This document shows positions 34,880-46,169 of a stretch of DNA of 64,000 nucleotides, piece after piece. The stretch's first letter is position 1; every line of letters starts with the position of its first letter. Source of the DNA: Muscardinus avellanarius (taxonomy: Eukaryota > Chordata > Mammalia > Rodentia > Gliridae); the NCBI GenBank assembly GCA_963383645.1, contig OY726571.1, positions 84,072,619-84,136,618 on the forward strand. The letters run 5' to 3'. The notes under the pieces are model-generated. The model saw nothing but the letters and a program-made list of their open reading frames with translations, had not been told where the DNA came from and searched no databases. The position numbers and the translations under genes are program-made.

Positions 34880-37460
34880 ACTCTATGACCTATTCCAGGT
34901 ACTAAATGTTTTTGTAGAATCTATGTTTAGACTTCACTCAATAAACTCCTGAGAAATTGAATGAGAATGAAGATGTGTTTATTACTACTGCTTGTCAGTA
35001 TGTAGCTAATTGAGAATTGTGGATCCTTGCCCTGGTCCTTTAGGCCCTGACACTTGCCCTCATCCCCATCCTTGTCTGTTGCCTTCTCCCAGGATCCTAA
35101 CTCAGTAAGATGAAGGCGTTTGAAGATAACGGGACTGACCAGGATGCCTCCTCATGGGTCATTTCCTCTTCCTTAGCCTCTTGCCAGTCCCCCCTTCTGC
35201 CACCTTCTTTGGGACCCTTTTCCATCCCTCTGGCTGCATCCTTTCCCCACCTCCCTGCTCTGGTGTTGTGCCGTCGCTGCTCTGGGAACATAGAGGGCAC
35301 AGTGGTTGGAGACTTGAAGTAGCCAGGTAGACTAGGGTTTTGTTTGTGCTTCCTATTTTCTATATATTATGATATTTGACATCTTACAAACCTTTCTGGC
35401 TGAGGAAAGACTGTCCTTTCTAGGGAAAGCCAACTAGAAGGGCCCAGCTGGTAGCATGCCTTTGATAGAAAACTAGTCCAGAGTCATCCTCCTCTGTGTG
35501 GTCCATGCACCCTAAAAGGCCATAGTGCTCACCTTGATCATCCAGGGCCAGGTGCCTGTCAGTATAGATTTACCTCTTAACCCAGAGCCACCAGTTGCTG
35601 GCCACCCTGCCCTTCCTTGCCCTTCTTGGGAGCCCCAGGTAAGCTCTGGCTCTGCCTCTCCCTTCACGGCTGTGTCTTCTGCCTCTGACCACACTGGGCC
35701 TCCCCTTGTGGCCCCGTGTGGCATACCATGTCCTCTAGGGCCTGTGAGAATAATAAACCTTGAGGTCCTGAGCCTCTCCTGCACCTCCTTCTCTTGTGGC
35801 CGTCCCCAACTGGCCATCACCTAAAAGAACACAGAATAGCTAGTTTCCAATCTTCCCTTCACCTCTCTGTAGCTACTCATGTTACTTTACCTCCTGAAGA
35901 CTCCATTTCCTTACCTGTAGAATTGGAATAACCCTGGGACCCTACCTGTGGGGCCATTCAGAAGGCTTATAGAATACTCGGGATAAATACTGCAAGTAAA
36001 TTTCATGTTGTTGCCGCGGTTACTCCATCCCATGATGGGCAAGACCCTTTCATCGGCACACTGCACCTTGAATTCCTGCTGACCCATCAACAGACGCATG
36101 GCCTTTGAATGAGTGAGTGAATGAATGAATGAAAAAATGAACACCTGCAGGGAAGAATTGCATCCAGACATGAGATGCTCATGTTCAAAATGTTTATTTT
36201 TATTTGTTTAGGCTTTGGGGAATAGAAGCGACAGTTAATAGAGAGCCGTGACTCCTTTACTAAAAGTTCAGAGTTACTCACATGGGTCTGTGATTTCTAA
36301 ACTGGTCTGGAGAGCCCTGGGTTGACGGGAGGCACCTCGAGGTTGGCTGAGGGGCTGCTGGCAGGGGTCTGACCCAGGAGTAGAAGTAGAGTGCTTGGGA
36401 GGTAACTTGCCTCTCCAGAATCCCTCCATAGTCCCCTAGGCTGGCCACCAGACAATTCAGTAGCATTTTTTGCATTTATTGGATTTCTACTTAATAATCA
36501 TTAAAAATGAAATTTAGTTGGAAGCAAAATGAACCAAAGAAGCAAACCTTCGGGATAGGTAGTGGGAATCAGCTTGCATTTTAGTAAGGACTGGTACAGC
36601 TCACCCTGCTATGCTGGGTGGATGGCAGTCTGTGTGCAGGAGGGAGGAAGACCCAGAGCATTGGCCAGGTGAAATGGGGAGAGTGGACACAGCAGGGTGT
36701 CTGAGAAGCACCATAGGGCTGGGAAGAGCCTGCATGGCCCTACGGAGAAGGCTCAGAGCACCTCAGAGCACCCCTCCACGGATAGTGTGGGAGACACAGC
36801 CCTCTGGGGGTTCCATGTTTTAAGATGATGAGGCCTACTGAATGATAGCACAGTTTTGATATTTATGTTTCAGACATCCTCAGAACATTGGTGTGCTTGC
36901 CGGAGACCTAGGACCTTTCAGATAACAAACCCAAGGGCATTGTGTTTCAACTTGTGTTGTCCATGGATTATGCAAAAGACAGCGTGCTGGGTCACCATGA
37001 GCACAGAAGTCACAGCCCTGTCCCTTGGATGGGTCCTGTAGTCTATCAGGGAAGGCCGTCCTTGTTCCTGCAGCATGTCAAGACATTGCCTAGGGACACT
37101 GCAACAAGAGCTGTGAAGGAAAAGAACAGTGTGTCGAGTTTCTGAGAGCGAGGATCTGTCTTGGGCAGAGCAGAAGGAAGGAATTCTGAGGGAGTGATGA
37201 CCGAGACAGCATCTCGAGTTATAGGAGTTACACTGAGAGAGTGGGCTGAGGACCGGGCAGCCAGGAGACTTGAGGGGAGAGCAGCACCCTTCATGAGGCG
37301 CAGGAAGCACAGGTGAAAGCCAAGAACCAGCGTGACTTCAGGAGGAGCACCAGGGAGCGCCGGGTGGGCACAGACCTATGCTTCCTGACCATTAGCCAGA
37401 GAGATACAAAGAGCAGAAACTCTCTCCTCCAACTGGATCCCTCCCCACTGCCAGACCTCT
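34880..37460. other. Unique intron tract, GC-richer around 35.1-35.8 kb
   Basis: No exon recognised. ORFs on both strands at 35512-35824 look like chance in C-rich sequence; AATAATAAACC at 35750-35760 resembles a poly-A signal but has no transcript context. Possible MIR at 35850-35940 (CTCCATTTCCTTACCTGTAG). A (GAAT)n-like run lies at 36108-36131. Confidence 0.45.
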
Positions 37461-37464
37461 CCTA

Positions 37465-37539
37465 TTTTGTGGGGAATGAACCCAGGGGCATTCTACCACC
37501 AAGCTATACTATACCCCTAGCCGTATTTTTAACTAATTA

Positions 37540-37541
<2 letters not shown>
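37465..37541 (-). repeat. Outer SINE of a nested pair, ID half
   Basis: Antisense GAATGAACCCAGGGGCATTC through CCCCTAGCC. Its B1 half resumes at 37786. Confidence 0.85.

Positions 37542-37584
<43 letters not shown>
37542..37584. repeat. (TTA)n microsatellite from a SINE tail
   Basis: About 14 TTA units, lying exactly where the tail of the inner antisense SINE should be. Confidence 0.97.
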
Positions 37585-37585
<1 letters not shown>

Positions 37586-37785
37586 TTGCAGGTCTGGGAT
37601 GAAACCCAGGGGCATTTGACCTCCAAACTACAGCCCCTGCCTATATTTTATTCTTTGTTTTGAAACCGGGTCTCACTAAGTTGCAGAGAGCCTCACTAAG
37701 TAGCTGAGGCTGTCCGTGAACCGCGATCCTCCGGTCTCAGCCTCCCGAATGCTGGGATTACAAGTGTGCGCCACCAAGCCTGGCT
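37585..37785 (-). repeat. Inner SINE of the nested pair
   Basis: Complete antisense element of the longer subfamily, ending CAAGCCTGGCT. Confidence 0.92.
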
Positions 37786-37922
37786 ATTATTTATTTTGAA
37801 ACAGTGTCTCACTAAATTATGGCAGGCCTCACTAAGTAGCTGAGGCTGTCTGGGAAACTGTGATCCTTCTGTCTCAGCCTTCCAAATACTGGGATTACAA
37901 GTGTACGCCACCATGCCTGACT
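37786..37922 (-). repeat. Outer SINE of the nested pair, B1 half
   Basis: Antisense TTTTGAAACAGTGTCTCACT through CACCATGCCTGACT completes the element started at 37465. Confidence 0.88.
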
Positions 37923-38129
37923 GCCCCCCACACCTTTTTAATATATTACTATTAATATATTAATTTAGAATTGACTTTTGGAGAGAAATTCAGAATCCAT
38001 GGCTCAGTAAGAGAATTATAATTATGTAGGTTACCAGCATTGGCAAAAATCAAAGAAGAGCTCCAGACCTCTTTCAAGTTTAGGGAACAATATTAATAAT
38101 CCCCTCCTGTTTCTTTTGGGCTCTCCGCT

Positions 38130-38570
38130 AGTTTGCTAGGGCCACTGTAACAATGTCTCACCGGCCAGGTGGGTGGTTTAACACCCATTTATTGTCTCCC
38201 TGTTCTGAGCTCAAGGTGTGGGCAGGGCATTCTCTGAGGCTGTGAGAGAGAATCCGTTCCCGTCCCCTCTCGTAGCTTCTGGTGGTTTGCGGGCAGTCTG
38301 CGGCATTCCTTGGCTTGCGAACCCTAACCCTGCTCTCTGCCTTCATCTTCTCAGCATTCTCTGGCTCCAAATCTCCCCTTCTTATGAGGACACCAGTCAT
38401 ATTGGATTGGAGGCCCACCCTTCCCCAGCATGGCCTCCTCTTAACCGATTTCATCTGCAACAGCCCTGTTCCCTAAGGCCACGTTCTGAGAATCTGGGGG
38501 TTAAGACCTCAACCTACGAATTTGGAGGGCATAAAATTCAACCTAAAAGGGTCCTATTTTTAGCCTAACA
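38130..38570 (-). repeat. MaLR LTR-like remnant
   Basis: Antisense LTR landmarks: TTTGCTAGGGCCACTGTAAC, CTTATGAGGACACCAGTCAT then ATTGGATTGGAGGCCCACCC, and GGGGTTAAGACCTCAACCTA. Overlapping ORFs on both strands are remnants or chance. Confidence 0.65.
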
Positions 38571-38890
38571 TTGTTTTTAAAAATAGTCCCTTCTAATACA
38601 AAAATGAACCTACTCTCCTTTGTCTTGAGGCCTGGAGTTGAAAGCATAAAATTGAAATTGGCTTGTAGCTAACGTGCAGTAAAACGTAGATAATAAGTTC
38701 TTTGTTCACGTGCCATGATTTACCTCCACCTTATAAGAAAACACAAGCGCCTATTGTTGGGCATTAACCTCTTAGATAGTTGCTGCCAAATGGATATTAA
38801 CTAGCGTGAAACCAATGAGACTCAAATGTATGCTATAGGACGAGGATTAGAGAAGGAGAGGGAAATAAGATGGTAGAGGTTGGGGAGAGA

Positions 38891-38891
<1 letters not shown>

Positions 38892-38949
<58 letters not shown>
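38892..38949. repeat. (GA)n microsatellite
   Basis: About 29 GA units, a strand-asymmetric purine tract. Confidence 0.98.
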
Positions 38950-38953
<4 letters not shown>

Positions 38954-38967
38954 AGAGAGCGCATGGG

Positions 38968-39006
38968 CACACGCACGCGCGCACGCACACACACGTACAT
39001 ACACAC
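38968..39006. repeat. Alternating CA/CG purine-pyrimidine tract
   Basis: ACACGCACGCGCGCACGCAC and continuation; strictly alternating, so Z-DNA-prone. Confidence 0.85.
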
Positions 39007-40280
39007 CCAAGCCCAGACTTCCTAGCACATAATTAGTGTTTGCAGAGGTGCCTTGGAGACCACAGTGCTACACTGTGTGGCTACAGCCTTGTGGGCAGGA
39101 ACCGAATATTTAGAAAATGGTCAGCTTACCTGGTCACCCGTTCTTTCCAACCTGTGGCTTCCCAAACCAGGACACCTATTGTTAATTCAAATAAACAGTT
39201 GTGTTGCTTTCTTTTTACATGGAGTATTCCCTTCCTTCTGTAGTCCTCCTCCTCAGAATCCATAGTCAACTAGGGTCAGCATTCACAGTTCTATAAAGGC
39301 TAAAATTGAGCTGGCGGGAGCCCGGTGTCGGCACGAAAGCTGGCAGCCGCTCTGGTGGGTTAGCTCCTGTGTGCACAGGTTTTTTGGTGTTTTCAAGTTC
39401 ACCTCTAGTTTAACACAATATTTTTTTAAATGCAGTTATTATTCTAGCTCTGCATGTGGGTGTGACAGACAGGTCTGCGGTCAGTTCAGGTCATGGAATC
39501 TTAGGGTTGGAGGAAGAGGATCGGCTTTCAGGGGCACCTTTCTACCTGGAGTGGATTTTCTCCTCTGACAACACTAGCAAGTTGTCTTCCAGTCTCCACA
39601 AGAAAGCCAGACCGACAGGGAGCCTGCCTGCCAAGACGGTGGACAGCTTCACACGGCCCCTCCCCTCCCTTGACTCTCAGTTTGGACTCCCATCCTGTCT
39701 CCCTCCCTCCCTCCTTCCCTCGCTCATCTTCTTCTGTTTCATTTTAGCCCTTCACTTCCTTGGCGGCATTGCTACTTTATTTCCCCTTGGAATCTTGTTC
39801 TCCTGGAGCAACTCTTCCATTCTTTCCTGTCCTTTCTTGCTGGTCACTGAAGCTTCTTGAGTTTGTCATCCTTCAGGATGTGGAGCTCTTCGCAGAGGAG
39901 GTGGCTCCGCTGGGGAGGGTGCGGCGCTGCTGGCTGGGTTGGCTAGGTCAGCGGCTCACAGGCTTTATTTCCTAGATCACTGCATCCTGCTACCTGTGGA
40001 GCCAACATGAATCCAGTGTTTGCGGATCTCACTCTGAATGATCAAGCCCTTTCAGCATGTCTCATAAATCTTCAAGGGCTCTGCACTGGTGTTGGAATCA
40101 AGTTCAGACTGATTGGCCTACATTACTTGCCTTCTAGAATATACCTTGGGTCAGGATTTCCCAAACTTTGCTAGAGTAATACTAGCTCTGCCAGATACTA
40201 ACAGGTACTGGCCTTCACCACCAGCTCTGCCCTTCAGGGCACTGGGGATTCAGTTGCTAAATAAATTGGTGATGGTGTGT

Positions 40281-40352
40281 GTGGGGTTAGAATTTAGTGA
40301 TAGAGAGCTTTCTTAGCATTTACTGAGATCCTGGGTTCAATCCTCAGCAACT
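40281..40352 (+). repeat. Free-standing ID element, diverged
   Basis: GGGGTTAGAATTTAGTGATA and GAGATCCTGGGTTCAATCCT match the ID layout (box A region and box B). Confidence 0.7.
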
Positions 40353-40420
40353 ACTGCCACCTCATAAAAGGGAATCATTAGATTTCCCACTTGCCGACTC
40401 ACAGGGTACCTTTGCATAGA

Positions 40421-40541
40421 GTTTTTTGTTTGTCTAAGATAGGTTTTCATTTCATTGCCCAAGGTGGCCTTTAATTCACTATTTTCTTGCCTCAGCCTCC
40501 CAAGTAGCTGGGATTACAGACACACACCACTGATCCTGGCT
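40421..40541 (-). repeat. Monomeric 7SL-derived SINE (B1-like)
   Basis: Antisense CATTGCCCAAGGTGGCCTTT, GCCTCAGCCTCCCAAGTAGC and GGGATTACAGAC, with no ID half. Probably an old monomer. Confidence 0.75.
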
Positions 40542-40559
40542 TACATAAAGGGTTTGAAA

Positions 40560-40818
40560 AGTTCAGTTAGTTTCTTATGGCTATTATAACAAATCACTAC
40601 AAACTGGGTGGATTTTTCCTCTCATGGTCTGAAAGTCTAAAGTCATGGTGTAGGGTGGCAGGTCCTGGGGAGTCTCTGTTCCTTCCTTTCTCCAAGTCCT
40701 GGTGTCTGTTGGCAGCCCTTGATTTGTGGCCTCATTCCTTCAGACTCTACTTTGATGGTGACACGTTCTCTTTTGTCAAAGAGAAATATCTCACCTTCTC
40801 TCTCTCATAAGGACTCTT
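40560..40818 (-). repeat. MaLR LTR-like remnant, first part
   Basis: Antisense CTATTATAACAAATCACTAC, AAACTGGGTGG and CAAGTCCTGGTGTCTG. Continued after three SINEs at 41496. Confidence 0.6.
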
Positions 40819-41024
40819 TTTTTTGTTGTTGTTGTTGTTTTTGTTAGTGGTACTGGGGTTCCTGGAAACCCTTCTACCTCCGGGCTACAGTCCCAGACCT
40901 ATTTTATATTTTTATTTGGAAACAGGGTCTCTTAAGCCAGTAAGGCTGGCTTTGAACCAGCGCGATCCTCCTGTCTCCGCCTCCCAAGCACGGGAAATAC
41001 AAGCGTGCGCCACCATGCCCAGCT
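40819..41024 (-). repeat. B1-dID-like SINE
   Basis: Antisense, TTAAGCCAG subfamily. Flanked by CATAAGGACTCTT (40806-40818) and CATGAGAACTCTT (41025-41037), two mismatches. Confidence 0.92.
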
Positions 41025-41037
41025 CATGAGAACTCTT

Positions 41038-41241
41038 AAAGCTGGGGGTGGTGGGGGCATGCTTGTCATCCCAGTACTTGGGAGGCTGAGATAGGAGGAT
41101 TGCAGGTTCACGGCCAGCCTCAGCTGCTTAGTGAGGTCCTCTGCAATTTAGTGAGACCCTATTTCCAATAAAGAATAAAAAATAGGGCTGGGGTATAGTT
41201 TGGAGGTAGGATGCCGCTGGGTTCAATCCCCAGTACTGCAA

Positions 41242-41272
<31 letters not shown>

Positions 41273-41275
41273 ATT
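41038..41275 (+). repeat. B1-dID-like SINE
   Basis: Sense, longer subfamily, with an (AAAT)n tail at about 41240-41275. Confidence 0.92.
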
Positions 41276-41277
41276 GA

Positions 41278-41495
41278 TTTTTTTTTTTTTTTTTGGTGGT
41301 ACTGGGGGTGGAACCCAGAGGCTTTCTACTTCCAGGCTATACTCCCAGACCTTTTTTATATTTTATTTGGAAACAGGGTCTCACTAAGTTGCTGAGAGCC
41401 TCACTAAGTAGCTGAGGCTGGCTTCGAACCCGTGCGATCCTCCTGTCTCAGCCTCCCAAGCGCGGGGATTACAAGCGTGCGCCACCACGCCCGGC
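41278..41495 (-). repeat. B1-dID-like SINE
   Basis: Antisense, longer subfamily, near consensus, tail to tail with the previous SINE. Confidence 0.93.
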
Positions 41496-41640
41496 ATTTA
41501 TAAGGATTCTTGAGATTGCATTTAGGACCCACCCAGATAATCTGGAATAATCTTCTCTGTGCAAGATCCTCAATTTAATCACATCCTCAAAGACTTTTTC
41601 AATATAAGACAGCATTCACAGTTCCCAGTGGTTTGGATGT
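41496..41640 (-). repeat. MaLR LTR-like remnant, second part
   Basis: TTTATAAGGATTCTTGAGAT, AGGACCCACCCAGATAATCT and CAATTTAATCACATCCTCAA continue the LTR of 40560-40818. Confidence 0.65.
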
Positions 41641-41929
41641 GGCAGTATCTTTAGGGCTATATTTTAGTTCCACATAGCCACTAAATAATTGGTCATCTTT
41701 ATCTGTCCTACTTATGACTAACTCTTTGCTTGTACTCCCCACAGCTGCTCCTCCCACCCCAGCTGCTTGTCTTGTCCACCTGTGACTTCTACAATTGACT
41801 CTCAAGCCCCCATCTCTTTACTCTTACAGTGTGTCTCCCTGTGGATTACAAAGTCATTTGTTCAAAAATTTCAAACGCACCTTTCTTGCCATCTGTCATT
41901 AAACTCTGTGCACTTGCTGAAGTTTTGAC

Positions 41930-42085
41930 AGCTTGGCAGAGTGGGGAGGGGTCATACTGTCTGGGTACAAATCTTGGCTGTCTGGCTAATGGCTGGATGA
42001 CTTGGGACAAGTCACATAATTGCTTCTGTCCTGGTTTCTGTGCCTGTGACATGAAGATGATTCATTTCTTGGAGAGTACTTAGAT
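41930..42085 (+). repeat. MIR remnant
   Basis: GGATGACTTGGGACAAGTCA and GTGCCTGTGACATGAAGATG match the sense MIR core. Confidence 0.65.
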
Positions 42086-42371
42086 AAACCAATCCACATA
42101 AGGTGTTCACGATGGAGCCTATCGCCACACTGTCCTGAAATGTTAGCCAAGAGCCACGTGTGGTTATCAGACAACTCTAATGCAGCTGTCACAACTGAGG
42201 AACTAAAATTCTCAAGTGGGAACATTGCGAAATGTGTAAGTATGGCTTTCTTGTTTTGGACGGACACATTAATGTCTAGCTAGTTCACACATATACACGT
42301 AATACTCATCTTGTTGGTGTCAACTGATTTATTCTTATTGGTATCAATTAATTTGAGTATATTTTTTCTCT

Positions 42372-42565
42372 TCTTTTTTTCTGGTGAACTAGGGTTCCTG
42401 GAAGCCCTTCTACCTCCGGGCTACACTCCCAGACCTATTTTTACATTTTTATTTGGAAACAGGGTCTCCTAAGCCAGCGCCCGCGGCTGGCTTCGAACCT
42501 GCACGATCGTCTTGTCTCTGCCTCCCAAGCGCGGGGATTACAAGCATGCGCCACCACGCCTGGCT
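42372..42565 (-). repeat. B1-dID-like SINE
   Basis: Antisense, TAAGCCAG subfamily with a 3-bp CCG expansion in the core (GCGCCCGCGGCTGG). Flanked by TATTTTTTCTCTTCT-type repeats (42360-42374; 42565-42579). Confidence 0.9.
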
Positions 42566-42859
42566 ATTTTTTATCTTCTAACATGGTAGTGCGTTCATTT
42601 GGACATTATGTACATAGCATAGGTTACAGTGAATATAAGCATTCTTATTGGTAATTAAAATGTCAGAGTGTTGATTCTATGAAAGAGAGAGACAGAGACA
42701 GAGAGAATAGAGCCTGATGTAATCCCTAAGGCCATCCGCCTTTCCCCAGCACCCCTCCTTAGCAAGCAAGCCCTGCTTCCAACTTTGATACCTTGTTTCT
42801 GTCAGGGCTAGGAGGACATTTCTAAATCCAGACCATTACATTATGTTTTCAAACCAACT

Positions 42860-42950
42860 GGCTCTAAGTGGGTGGGTTTGTTTCTGCATCTTCTATTCTG
42901 TTCCCTTGGTCTATATATCTCTTTTTGTACCAGGATAATGCTGTTTATCA
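42860..42950 (-). repeat. Inverted 5' segment of an L1
   Basis: TCTATTCTGTTCCCTTGGTC and CAGGATAATGCTGTTT are antisense L1 ORF2 sequence. They join a sense L1 3' segment directly. Confidence 0.75.
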
Positions 42951-43600
42951 GTTGTCAGTTCCCCAGAAACCTGGAAATGGAACCTCCATATGATCCAGCT
43001 CTACCACTCCTGGATTCTTTCCAAAAGAAATTAAATCAGACTATGACAGTGGTACACACATATACATGTTTATAGCAGCACAAATCACAACAGCCAATTA
43101 ATGGGACCGGCCTGGGTGTCCAACAGTAGATGAATGGATTGTGAAATTCTGGGATATATACACATTGGAATTCTACTCAGCCACGAAGAACAAAAAATTA
43201 TGTCCTTTACGGGGAAATGGATGGATCTCGACAATATTATACTAGGTGAGATTAGCCAGCCACAGAAAGTGAAGATTCCTATGTTTTCTCTCGTATGTGA
43301 AAGCTAGGGAGGAATCAGGATGTCAGACAGACTCCAGATAGAGGAGGAGAAGCCTACGTGGAGCAGTGGAGGAGGCTCGTGTGGGGGGAGGAGAGCTGAT
43401 GACGGAAGCATTTCCATTGAAGTCATGTACATATATGAACTTATCAATGGCCGTCTGTGTGTCATGTATGGAAAAAGGGAGGGAGTAGGTTGCAAGCCAG
43501 AGGGAAGCTGGCCAAGTGCTCTGTGCATGTATGTCTGTATCACTCTCAGATTCACTGTGATGTGAGACTACAGTGCACCAATACAAATATTAAAAATTGA
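42951..43600 (+). repeat. Sense L1 3' segment (ORF2 end and 3' UTR)
   Basis: AACCTCCATATGATCCAGCT, CAACAGTAGATGAATGGATT, GGAATTCTACTCAGCCACGA and GGGGAAATGGATGGATCTCG are the standard L1 ORF2 end. 3' UTR text homologous to 10.4, 52.7 and 57.8 kb follows. Reading frames are broken, so it is a dead copy. Confidence 0.85.
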
Positions 43601-43611
43601 AATGTTTATTT

Positions 43612-43849
43612 ATTTTTATTTTTCTATTTTTGGTGGTACTGGCGGTGGAACCCGGGGGCTTTCTACCTCTGGGCTGTATTCCCCATAACATAAATATACC
43701 TCTGGGCTGTATATTTTATTTGGAAACAGGGTCTCACTAAGTTGCTGAGAGCCTCATTAAGTAGCTGAGGCTGGCTTGGAACCTGTGCGATCCTCCTGTC
43801 TCAGCCTCCCAAGCACGAGGTTTACAAGCGTGCACCACCACGCCCGGCT
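43612..43849 (-). repeat. B1-dID-like SINE with internal duplication
   Basis: Antisense element. TACCTCTGGGCTGTAT occurs twice (43664-43679 and 43696-43711), so the ID half carries a small internal duplication. Confidence 0.9.
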
Positions 43850-43867
43850 CTGCAGTGTTTACTTTTT

Positions 43868-44039
43868 ATTTTTACTTTTTTTTGCGGTATTGGGGCATTC
43901 TACTTCTCACCTATTTTGAAACAGGTCTCACTGATTGCAAAGGGCCTCACTAAGTAGCTGAGGCTATCCGAGAACCGCCATCCTCCTGTCTCAGCCCCCT
44001 GAATGCTGGGATTACAAGAGTGTGCCACCATGCCTAGCT
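43868..44039 (-). repeat. B1-dID-like SINE with shortened ID half
   Basis: Antisense; GCGGTATTGGGGCATTCTAC skips part of the ID half. It shares its target repeat with the preceding SINE. Confidence 0.85.
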
Positions 44040-44595
44040 GAAATGTTTATTATTTTAATAAACTATTTTAGGTAAAATAATTATGGGCAGATTTCTCAAA
44101 TAAAGCTCAGGCATGCTACTACAGCTGAAGAATTGAGTAAAGATGCAGAAACCAGCTATTATCAGAGAAATGAGGAATAAAAACACGCAGGTTTTCATGG
44201 CGATTGGCACTTGCAATTTGCTATGTTGGGGCAAAGCAGAAGGCAATATTAAGATACTTTCAACAAATTCATAGTGGACATGATTGAAAGTTTTCTGTCT
44301 AAGCTCAGAAAGGAAGTTTGTCTGAAATCAGTAATTGATATATAAAGGAATTTTTAAATTTTAGTTGAAGTTTTCAACAAAATATGTAACTTTGGTGTGG
44401 ATTCACATCCTCAAAGAAGAAACCAGTTTTATATGGAGAGTTGACAAAAAATTAGTTTAGTTCCTGAAATTTTAGTAGAAAATTATAAGGAAAGACAAAA
44501 ATACAACAAAGAACAATTTTAAAATTTTCAATTAATTCTCCAAATAATTATCTTTAAACTACAAGACCTTTTTAACAGTGTAAAAGATCACTTAA

Positions 44596-44768
44596 TTTGT
44601 GTGTGTGTGTGTGTGTGTGTGGTACTAGGGATGGAATCCCTGGGTATTTTGTTCTTTTATTTTGAAACAGGGTCTCACTAAATTGCTGAGGCTGGCTGAG
44701 AACCTGTGATCCTCCTATGTCAGCCTTCTAAGCATTAGAATTACAAGCATGCACCACCATGCCCATAC
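44596..44768 (-). repeat. SINE with (TG)n tail
   Basis: (TG)12 at 44598-44621, then an abbreviated antisense SINE. AGATCACTTA (44585-44594) and AGATCACTTT (44770-44779) flank it. Confidence 0.85.
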
Positions 44769-44939
44769 CAGATCACTTTATTTAAAATTTGAAAAATGTC
44801 AACTACTTTTCTTTAGTTTTAGATAAGTTCTCTGATATATGATTGACTATCTAGTTAATACTTCCAATATTCTTTATTTCAAATGACTTAAAAACTTACT
44901 AATAAATGTAAATACGTGGCTCAGGACAGCAGATTCATA

Positions 44940-44941
<2 letters not shown>

Positions 44942-44990
<49 letters not shown>
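44942..44990. repeat. (TA)n microsatellite
   Basis: About 24 uninterrupted TA units. Confidence 0.98.
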
Positions 44991-44993
<3 letters not shown>

Positions 44994-45546
44994 GTGAAAA
45001 ATTTCAGACTAATATGAAAAAAATAATTTCTATTATGTCAACCTTCTAGCTGTTAGGCCAAATATTTGCATTTATGTGAAGAGCTGTGTTTCTTTATTGC
45101 CTTATTTCATCATATTCAGAAGCAAACTCTGTAAATGTCCTAGGTATAGCAGTTAAAATTGTTCAGTCTGTATGTGCAGATCCATACATCAATGCCAGTT
45201 TACAGACTAGCTGAAAGCAGTAACAGGCAGCGATGGCAAAGATTTGGGGCTCTTGGCCAGCATCCTTTGTCACTGATGTAGCCATATGCAGCTATATCAC
45301 AGTCCCATGTCTTTTGTGCAATTAGAAATGGGTACGAAAATCTACTTTTTCAATTGCCAGCTTTATGAAATCTGTACACAGATAAAATAGCTTTGATGGA
45401 AATTTATATTTGAATTGAAGCTCAATTCACATTGGATTCTGAAGACTTTATTAATACAAAAAGAATGTAAAATATATCCATTTTCATTAACATATTAATG
45501 CGATAACAATCTAAATATATTACTAAGCTTATCTTTTATCTTTTAT

Positions 45547-45760
45547 TTATTTTTTTAAAATTTATTATTATTTTTTTTTTTGGTGGTACTGAGGTTCCTG
45601 GAAACCCTTCTACCTCTGGGCTACACTCCCAGACCTATTTTTAGATTTTTATTTGGAAACAGGGTCTCTTAAGCCAGCGAGGCTGGCTTCGAACCTGCGC
45701 TATCTTCTTGTCTCCACCTCCCAAATGCAGGGATTACGAGCATGCACCACCACCCCTGGC
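45547..45760 (-). repeat. B1-dID-like SINE
   Basis: Antisense, TTAAGCCAGCGAGGCTGG core. Confidence 0.9.
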
Positions 45761-46169
45761 GTCTTTTACCTTTTAAATTTGACTACTGGAAAAATTTTGA
45801 ATTATACTTGTGGTTCGTATTGTATTTTTATTGGCCAGCGTTAGCCTAAAACAGTACAGGTATATCGTGAGTTAATGTGCATAAACGCCCTTGTACACAT
45901 GCGTGCATATGCACCCCCCCCACACACAATAGCATTTGTTTAGTATCCTTGGTGGAAAGATAAATTTAAACAATGATTTTTATTAGTGAATTATTGTCAG
46001 GGTAATAACTGATGATACGTAAATTTACGAAACTGTTTCGTTTCAAACTTCACAATTAGAATTTTTGTATAAATGGAGTAGTTAAAAAGCTTTAAACAAC
46101 TGCTCTGGCATCTTATTTTGATTATGATTTAGGTAGGAGTATGTTGGAAATAGCATAAATAGTTAGGAT

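Larger units (their letters stand above)
38571..40280. other. Unique intron tract
   Basis: Includes a CpG-bearing patch at 39311-39350 and a CCCT/CTTC pyrimidine run at 39697-39723. The 134-codon ORF at 39456-39860 has no recognisable domain. Confidence 0.45.

Noticed and set aside
35525..35824. 99-codon ORF with AATAATAAA as a small gene with poly-A signal
   Set aside because: The signal lies within the ORF, and there is no promoter, splice site or recognisable product.
39456..39860. 134-codon ORF
   Set aside because: No domain, no splice sites in a sensible frame, pyrimidine-rich sequence with few stops.
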